DNA of 64,000 bases, from NCBI GenBank assembly GCA_023974075.1, contig CM043791.1, positions 23,338,662-23,402,661 on the forward strand, in the 5' to 3' direction. Shown one piece after another: positions 54,084 to 64,000 of the stretch. Within the stretch, counting starts at the first letter, position 1; the number at the start of each line of letters is the position of its first letter. Under the pieces are notes generated by a model, which was not told the origin of the DNA, searched no databases, and saw nothing but the letters and a program-made list of their open reading frames with translations. The DNA comes from Chaenocephalus aceratus. Its lineage: Eukaryota; Chordata; Actinopteri; Perciformes; Channichthyidae. The position numbers and the translations under genes are program-made.

Positions 54084-55789
54084 CTCCACTGTTTTTAGCA
54101 ATGTATCTTCCTCGTCGGACCGCAGTATATATTACAAAGTAACCTAGCTATGGAGCCACGTAAAATGACAAATGAAACCGAAACAGTTAACTCTAACGTT
54201 CAAACTGCAGTTTGAGTCTCGCGTGATTTGCTTACTGCTGGTGACACGCCGACTGTCCACGGGCTCGTGCACGGGGCTTCAGACCGAAGCCGTTTGAGAC
54301 AGTTCGAGAACGGGAGAGCTCCACTACCAGTGCCACCACCAGAAGGTGACTAATGAAAGCTTTAGCGCAAATTCAATAAGAAAGACCTAACAATGAGTCA
54401 CTTACACGTCAGTCTATTGCTCCCTTCCCCCCTCATTAAATACGAGGGCGTCACCCCTCAGCAGCCAATTCCTGCACATGCTAAATTCCTTAAATGCCTG
54501 CTCTTCCTCCCTGTCAGTTGTCGGCCCATTACCAAACCGCCCCCTACACCCTGCCCCCTACACCCTACCCCTACACACTACCCTTCCGTTTGCGCGTTCG
54601 CGCGGAGGGTCCGCCATATTAAGTGCTGTTCCAAACCAACGAGTGGAGCGGTGTGGAGGGGGAGTGGGCTATCAAGCCCTCAAACAGCGAGTCTGCAGCG
54701 GTGTTGACCATTATGTCTATAATGGTGTTGACTTGAGACCTTATATATACAGTCTATGCTTGAGACCGGTCTCTACCTGACCGTTCTCAACGCTGTGTGT
54801 GTCCGTCAGGAAACACGCTGTGTCCAAGTAGTTCCAGCAAACATCCACTGATAAACTGCGATGTTAACAACCTCATGATAACCTCATATTTTTTAACTTA
54901 GGAATAGGATCATACCTGTGTTTAGTCTAAGGTAAATGTGTGCATTTTATTATAAAGTTGTGTATATTTACAGACTGTTGCAAAAACTAAGAAGCTTATA
55001 AACATCAGGTTTAAAACTAAAAGAGCTTTACAAAAAAGTAACACAATGAAAGATGTTTGGAGTTTTATTTGAGTTATTAATTTACATTTTTTGTCAAAGA
55101 GATGCTGATTTTAAACCGTTGTTACATACAGTTACGGCATTTCCTGTTTCTGCCGGAGAGAGGGGAGTTCGTCCCAAAGCTTGCCACTGTATTTACTCCC
55201 TCGATCTGACAGGAGGGAGCCTCGTTGAGCTGCGAGTGTGGCTACAGACGGAGTTCACTCCATCACGGAGGGGTAGGGTTGAGGGAGTGTTTGGGATTGG
55301 GCCGTCATTTCAGGTGACCACACGCAACCCGCCTCCACCCCTCTCGCCTCCCTTCTCCTCCAGGACAAAGCTAAACCTTCCTTCATCAGACCGGTCCCAC
55401 CTTATCACCACCACCAGTGTATACCCCGGGGATTTCATCGGAGCGGTTCTTTAAAACCCAACCCCAGAAGGGGGGTTTGGGGGGATTCTCCCCCACGAGA
55501 TTTTTAGAAATACTAACATAAACTACGCATTCTGGTACACTCTGAAAAGAAAAGAAATACATCTATTACTACCGACATATTAATAATATTTTATGCCATT
55601 GTTTTTCACTTTTGTTCTGACTGAATTTATCCACACAGAGATAAGAGCAAAGGAGATAGTCTGCGTGAATTACTTTAAATTCTGGATAAGGGTAGATAGC
55701 CCCCATTGTTCTGTGACCTGTCAATCATCAAACCGGGGGTCATATTTCATTATGTGTTCATTTTTATCTGAAGTTGTACCCATGGATGT

Positions 55790-56310
55790 ATAAAGAGCAA
55801 CATTAGAAGTACCAGAGTGTAGTAATACTCTGTTGTTACAAGCACAAGTCCTGCATTGCAAATGTTGCTCAAGTAAAAGTACAACAGTGTTAGCATCAAC
55901 ATATACTAAAAGTACTCATTATGTATATTTGCCCATTTCAGAACAATATACCAAATGTATGATTATAATTATCAATGCATTAATGTGTTTATCAAAGCTG
56001 GTAAAGGTGCAGCTATATTGAATTACTTTGTATGCTGCAGGGTAGCTTGTGAATGTAACTCCAGGTGTAACTAAAGTCTTATTTAAGTGTTGTCTATATT
56101 TCACATTAATATCCAAATCTGCAAAGTAACTAGAGCTATTAATTAAATGTAGTGGAGATAAAGTACACTATGTAACTCTGAATTGTAGTGGGGTAGAAGA
56201 ACAAAGTCTAGCAACAAATTGAAATACTCAAGTAAAGTACAAGTCACTCAAAATGTTACTTAAGTACAGTACTTGAGTAAATGTAGTTACTTTACACCAC
56301 TGGCATTAGG
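55790..56310. repeat. Nonautonomous hAT-like MITE copy
   Basis: Degenerate actcaagtaaagtacaagtc-type sequence ends in tactttacaccactg, a CAGTGGTG-type inverted end. It matches in style the copy at 50410-50940 in reverse orientation. The other end is not clear. Confidence 0.55.
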
Positions 56311-59300
56311 CTTTTTGTAAGCATTACTTACACGTCTGGTCGACGGGGGGGGGACGGGGGGCTTGCTTTATCATTTTGAACTAGCTATCAAAAATGTTGT
56401 TGAGCAAATGTAGCAATATTTGCCTAATTTAGAGGGGTTTAAGAATAATGTGGTATGGATCAAAAGTATTGTGGATATTAAGTTCAAACCGTAGGCAGCT
56501 AGAATTGCATTGTGAAATTGAAGCTATCTAAACACAGATGGTGTCTTAGCCATTACACTGTATTGTGCATTCAATGTTAACTTCATCATAATGCGTCATT
56601 GGATCCCCTGCAAGTTCCTCCAAAGCGATTAAGACTAAGGTTAATTTTGTGTCATGAGTCCAGGACGTCACAGACACCATCCCCCAAAAAGATTCTGCTG
56701 ATCATATGTGCAGAGCAGTGCATTTCTGCATTGGGAGATATTAAAAAAAAGACGTAGGACTTGGCTTGTTGTTAATGTCTGAACAGAGGCAGGCACACAT
56801 GCAGTATTGAGAGCCAAAGCATTTCACTTCACAACTTGCTTCTCAGTCGGCTTAATAACAGATGCCTTTTTAGCATAGCACTCCATGATGTCAGAGTGAA
56901 GCTTTATCAGTTTAAGTCCCCCATAGGAGTGGAGGCTGTCAGATGCACCTGCTTAGCGGTGGTGTTTGACTTGTAGTGGTTGTCTTAGTAGGCCAAAGCA
57001 CTCAAGCAGCAGAAAAAGACATGTAAACTGACAGATGACTTTAAAGGCAAACATGGTCAATTTGGGAGCAGCTTCAAGCCGTTGGACTCAGATAGTCTGA
57101 GAGGCAGTTTCACTGAGGCTGCAGCTCTCGATAGAACAAGCGAACAATAGCGTGAAGGCAGGGAATGAGAGAGCCACTGGGATAGCATACCATTGCCAGG
57201 GAGCTGCCGAATGTGTGGGACAATGGAGATGAAAATATTTGATAGAATAGGTGTTTTACACAGACTTGATTGGCACATTATAGTGAAGGGCTTGGTGGAT
57301 GGGTATGGTGAAAAAACAATCATTTTTTATTTCCAACTCTCCACCTAGTGCCAGACATGTGCTTTTAAATGGATAGAAGTGGAGCCAAAACCATGTCAGG
57401 CCTTATGGGGGACGTGGACACTGGGGAAGTAGACACTTTGAAGATGAGAGGCTGGAGGTAGTTGACTGATGGGAGTTTCTATTGGCCACGGAAAAAGCTG
57501 TAGTTAGAGTACACAGCATAACCGTTCCATCCTAATTTTAGCCCATTTAGTGGAGGAGAAATTAAGGCCAGATGAGAGGAAATTATACGCTTTCAAATTG
57601 AAAGACATTGTCAGCAATGGATTTTAGGTTTATAAATCTCTTTGAAGTAAACTAATCAATCTGTAATATTAATACATTTGAGTAATGCAACAATTTCAAA
57701 TTTCTATAGCAACATTATCTTCTCTGTAATGTTTTACAAAATAAGTAATTAGTGTTTTATTGGGTTATTTTTGCTCATTTACAATGTAAATTAATTAATT
57801 ATCATTTAAGAAAAAATACATCAGTGTAACCAGAATTTCTCCAAGAGCTTTCTGCAGCTAGAACGTTACTTACAGTAAAGAGGGAATTAGTAATAGCTTG
57901 CTGTGCTGCTGTCTTTTTTAAAAGTCACTAATTTGGATGCATTTTTCTGATCTGAAAACATAATATCATACATTACTGTGGTCCAGTTGACAAACATTTC
58001 CCCACCAGCCTTACTTTAATGATGCCCTTTATATAATTTGTCAAGCTACTGAAACTCCGGATGTGGTAAAGATCGTTTATAGCTCCAGATATAATAACTG
58101 CAAAGAAAAGTTTTGGTATAACAGATTTGTGATGATGATTCATACATTTACATAATTTCTTGCAGATAGTCAAAGAGCGATTTGTTAAAATGCTTGTATT
58201 AGTTGTACATTCAAATGTTATCTGAATTAGAAATATTACTTTGTTACAACAGGAAAGTGTCACAAGCCAAAAACAAGAAAATACTATTTTTTACTAATTT
58301 CAAGTTTCATTTAATAAAATAGCAGAAAGCAAAGAAAAGGAAAACCCTCTATTCTCTCAGCTTTTTTGTTGTCTTTGTCAGAACCTTAAAATAGAATTTC
58401 TATCATTTGAATACAACTTTCCAACTCTTGATAACAAGGTTTAATTTATGACACCTTTCCTATAAATAGCAAGGGACAAGACAGTTATGACGTCAGCTAG
58501 ATGAAAATGCTAGAGCTGCTCCATATACAATAAATAATGCAGCAACCCCCTGGTACACTATGTCATGTAAGGCTTTACCGGCATATGAGTACATTTTGTG
58601 ATACAGCTGGAAGACCTACATTCATGTAAAACTCATTTGACACAAAATCTACACAACAAAAAATCTGTTTTAATAAACTGACTACAACAGTGTTATGAGG
58701 ACATGTGCTGGGCTCTGAGGGAGGTATTTGTGTGTATTAATAAGTTCACCTTATTCTCCAATATCAATAGAATACACAATGTAAAATATGTATTGGGTTG
58801 GATTCTCCTTCTGTTTGGCTATAGTTTCAATATAAACATGTTTAAGTGGTGCAAATTAGGGAAATGTACTCAGGTACTGTATTTAAGTGAACATTCAAGT
58901 ATTTCCATTTTCAGTATGTTACTTTATAGTATAAAGTATATCAAACACTTTACTCCAAATAATTTGTATGACAGCTTTAGATTCAGATGAAAACCATGAA
59001 TCTCAAAATGTTGGTGAACTCCTTCATAGGTTAAATAAACAATTAAAAAACCTGCTTGGATCAGTTGGAACATGCATTGTTACACATCTGAAAAGAGGGA
59101 TGTTACTTGAGCTTGGCAAAAGTAACTTTTTACAGATAGGCTATGTGGACAGCGTCGCTACAAGCATTTTATGATTTAATAGAATATTAGCATCATTAAA
59201 GTAAATCATTACTTCAACAGAGAAAATATGTCCTATCCAGTTGCAGATACTGGACATCACATCCTTTTTTAAAAAATGTATTTTTTACTATATTTTATTT

Positions 59301-59386
59301 GGAAAGCTTAAATGAATTTTCTCTTTTCTTTTGCTACTTCCATGGTGCTAATAATCTGCTTTTAAGTTTTAATCTGACCTGAGTGC

Positions 59387-59396
<10 letters not shown>

Positions 59397-59450
<54 letters not shown>

Positions 59451-59451
59451 G
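59397..59451. repeat. (TAGA)n microsatellite
   Basis: About 13 to 14 uninterrupted tetranucleotide units; a likely polymorphic marker. Confidence 0.95.
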
Positions 59452-60574
59452 AGAAAGCACTTTATTTATGCAAGGGACACTTGTGGAGATGGGTTTTTTT
59501 TTTAAAAGAGAAAACTAGTACATTCTGAAAACGTAAACTAAAAACTGGGAACAGCTCAATGTGTAGGCTATTGTGTGCTCACATAGAAAGCTATGTCCAA
59601 ACAATACATCTTGTCAAAAGTATCAACAATTACATAATTGCTGTCAATACGTCGGTGTACCCTGAGAGATAGCTTCATTTGCATTATAATTGAATGAGTG
59701 GGTATTCCCTCGATGGAGCGTAGGCTAACTCTTGTGTGAACTAAGTGTGTATTGTGCGTTATGATTAAAGCTTGTAATCACGACAAAAGAAATGATTCAG
59801 TCACTGCATGAAGGAGGAAAAACACAAACCACCATAGCCAGCCAATCATGTCAGCTCAGTGACGAACTTCCTGGTCACACTTTCTCGTAAGTCCCAGTCC
59901 CCTTATTAATGGGTATGTTTGCTCCTGCACAGTCAACAGAGAGGAGGACGCGGTGTGAAAGCACAGGCACACACTCAACATGAGAAGAAAGAGCAAATTA
60001 TCTGCCTGGACAAAGCTTACACACAGCTAGCATGGTTGAAGCCAGATAAGAAGAGTAACTACAAATGCTATACTCTGTGATACGCATAGCCCAAGGACGT
60101 ACGAGGAAGGCAAACACAGGAGAGACTGGGGACTAGGTGCAGGCTTTGGATGGCATTTGTCAGAGCCAGGACAAGGATCTAAAGAGATTTGAACGGGATA
60201 TACTTTGGGATATCATGTCTTGACTACAAAAAGGAATTATTTGCGGATTAGCTGCAGCGGCACGTCAGAAATAAAGGCCTCCTCTGATAGAGCACTGTTT
60301 AATCCACTAAACCTCCCTGACCGCGACGAGCTACGGCAGAGGGTGACGTGCGGAAGAAATCAAAGGGGGAAACCACTTAGCTAACTGTTGACGATAAATG
60401 TATCAAAGGCTAAAGCTAACGTTGCGAAATCGCTGAATTTCCCTTTGCTCATGCGGAGGATGGCTCAGTCAAAATATCGCCGAGCAGCTGTGATAACGCT
60501 TGTTCCAGCCCTTCAGTTTTTCTTCCTCTCTTTTTCTGTTCAACAGGACGCTTTATTCACAATTGAAGGGATTT

Positions 60575-63401
<2,827 letters not shown>

Positions 63402-64000
63402 CAGCAGGAAAAAGACTCTTCCAGGACTATGTAAGACTTTCCGAGTGTCCTTGCGGTGGACATGACTCAGCTCCAGGTTGTGCTCTGAGACTGCCCGTTC
63501 CTTAAAGGATGGCTGAAGACGAGGCCCTCAGCAAACAGGCGTCTAATGCTGCAGCAGAGCCCACTTCCCTCCACTACTTGTTCCTCTGTTTGTTCATCTT
63601 TCCTCCATAATTCAGCTTAACCTAGTGCTACAGTTGGAGGAAAGTAGTTTGAGTGCAGTGCATTCTTGTATTACACAATCCTCCACCTGTCACTGTTCGC
63701 AACAGGGCCCGTATCTGATGTACTTATTTAAGAGCATCGTGGCGTGTTGCAAATCATGGTACTTATATATTATTTAGGCCATCTAAGTTTAATGTTATAA
63801 AGACAGGCGATGTTATATTAATGTTAATTTCTACTCTGGGGATAACAATCTTTTTTCCTACAAGCACACATACTTCGTTTTATCTCCTCAGAAATGTTTA
63901 AGTTGATTGTTACTAATTATCGGTTTTAATGAAAGTACTTGTGTTATAAGGCAGAATAGCACTGCTTCAATAGAAATAATGTATTTTCAAGGATTATTGC
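63402..64000 (+). other. dtx3 3' UTR (partial)
   Basis: Follows the dtx3 stop codon. No AATAAA is present before the window ends, so the transcript probably continues beyond it. No other gene was seen. Confidence 0.5.

Larger units (their letters stand above)
54084..59930. other. Region between divergent ptges3 and dtx3
   Basis: Starts with the ptges3 5' UTR and promoter area (54084-54340, GC-richer). It then holds a stretch rich in ccctacaccc repeats (54540-54590) and related gagggagtgtttgggattgg sequence at about 55280, possibly arms of a small element. An ACTCAAGTA-type MITE lies at 55790-56310 and a G-rich run at 56345-56362. The rest to 59390 is AT-rich with no recognised gene. A plus frame at 55053-55454 has no family resemblance. 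Confidence 0.45.

Noticed and set aside
54393..55454. Plus-strand frames of 100-133 codons upstream of ptges3
   Set aside because: Pro/Ser-rich low-complexity translation from CCCTACACCC-like repeats; no domain, splice support or start context.

Overview
The window looks like nuclear DNA from a teleost fish (probably a percomorph). It carries three spliced single-copy vertebrate genes in its right third. Its left two thirds are almost entirely transposable elements (TEs) of fish-typical families: DIRS, Rex1/CR1-like, L1-like, hAT, Kolobok, a tRNA-type SINE and endogenous retroviruses. The three host genes, mip (aquaporin 0), ptges3 (p23) and dtx3 (deltex 3), have human counterparts that lie close together on 12q13, which supports conserved vertebrate synteny. 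The species cannot be named from the sequence.

Layout. 1-5563: most of a decayed DIRS-like tyrosine-recombinase retroelement. It has inverted termini, an internal complementary region and two internal tandem arrays, with a LINE fragment nested inside. 5564-8634: AT-rich unique DNA with two weak exons of an unidentified plus-strand gene. 8635-41432: one L1-like LINE of about 5.9 kb, inflated to about 33 kb by nested insertions. In ORF1 sits a long palindromic element (9291-32531, CCGG duplication). In its left arm sits a hAT-type insertion (9439-30543, CACATGTG duplication) that contains a second DIRS element. The DIRS is split by a ZBED-type hAT (12615-28892, CTACACAC duplication), whose BED finger is split by two head-to-tail endogenous retroviruses (13064-27849, one GCGG duplication for the pair). 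In LINE ORF2 sits a Kolobok element (33928-37615, TTAA duplication) with a THAP gene and an antisense cysteine-rich gene.

41433-64000 is the host gene region. mip (minus, 4 exons, 263 aa) encodes the lens fibre water channel. ptges3 (minus, 8 coding exons, 158 aa) encodes the Hsp90 co-chaperone p23; its start codon is split by an intron and it has hAT-type elements in two introns. dtx3 (plus, 4 coding exons, 369 aa) encodes a RING/DTC ubiquitin ligase. mip and ptges3 are in tandem; ptges3 and dtx3 are divergent. Nothing suggests a shared pathway; the grouping is ancestral synteny.

The most unusual structures are the six-deep nest, whose order is fixed by intact target-site duplications, and the retroviral tandem. 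In the tandem, two proviruses with different LTRs abut with no intervening base and share a single target-site duplication. No tRNA, rRNA or CRISPR array was seen. All statements come from reading the sequence; no alignment or database search was run.
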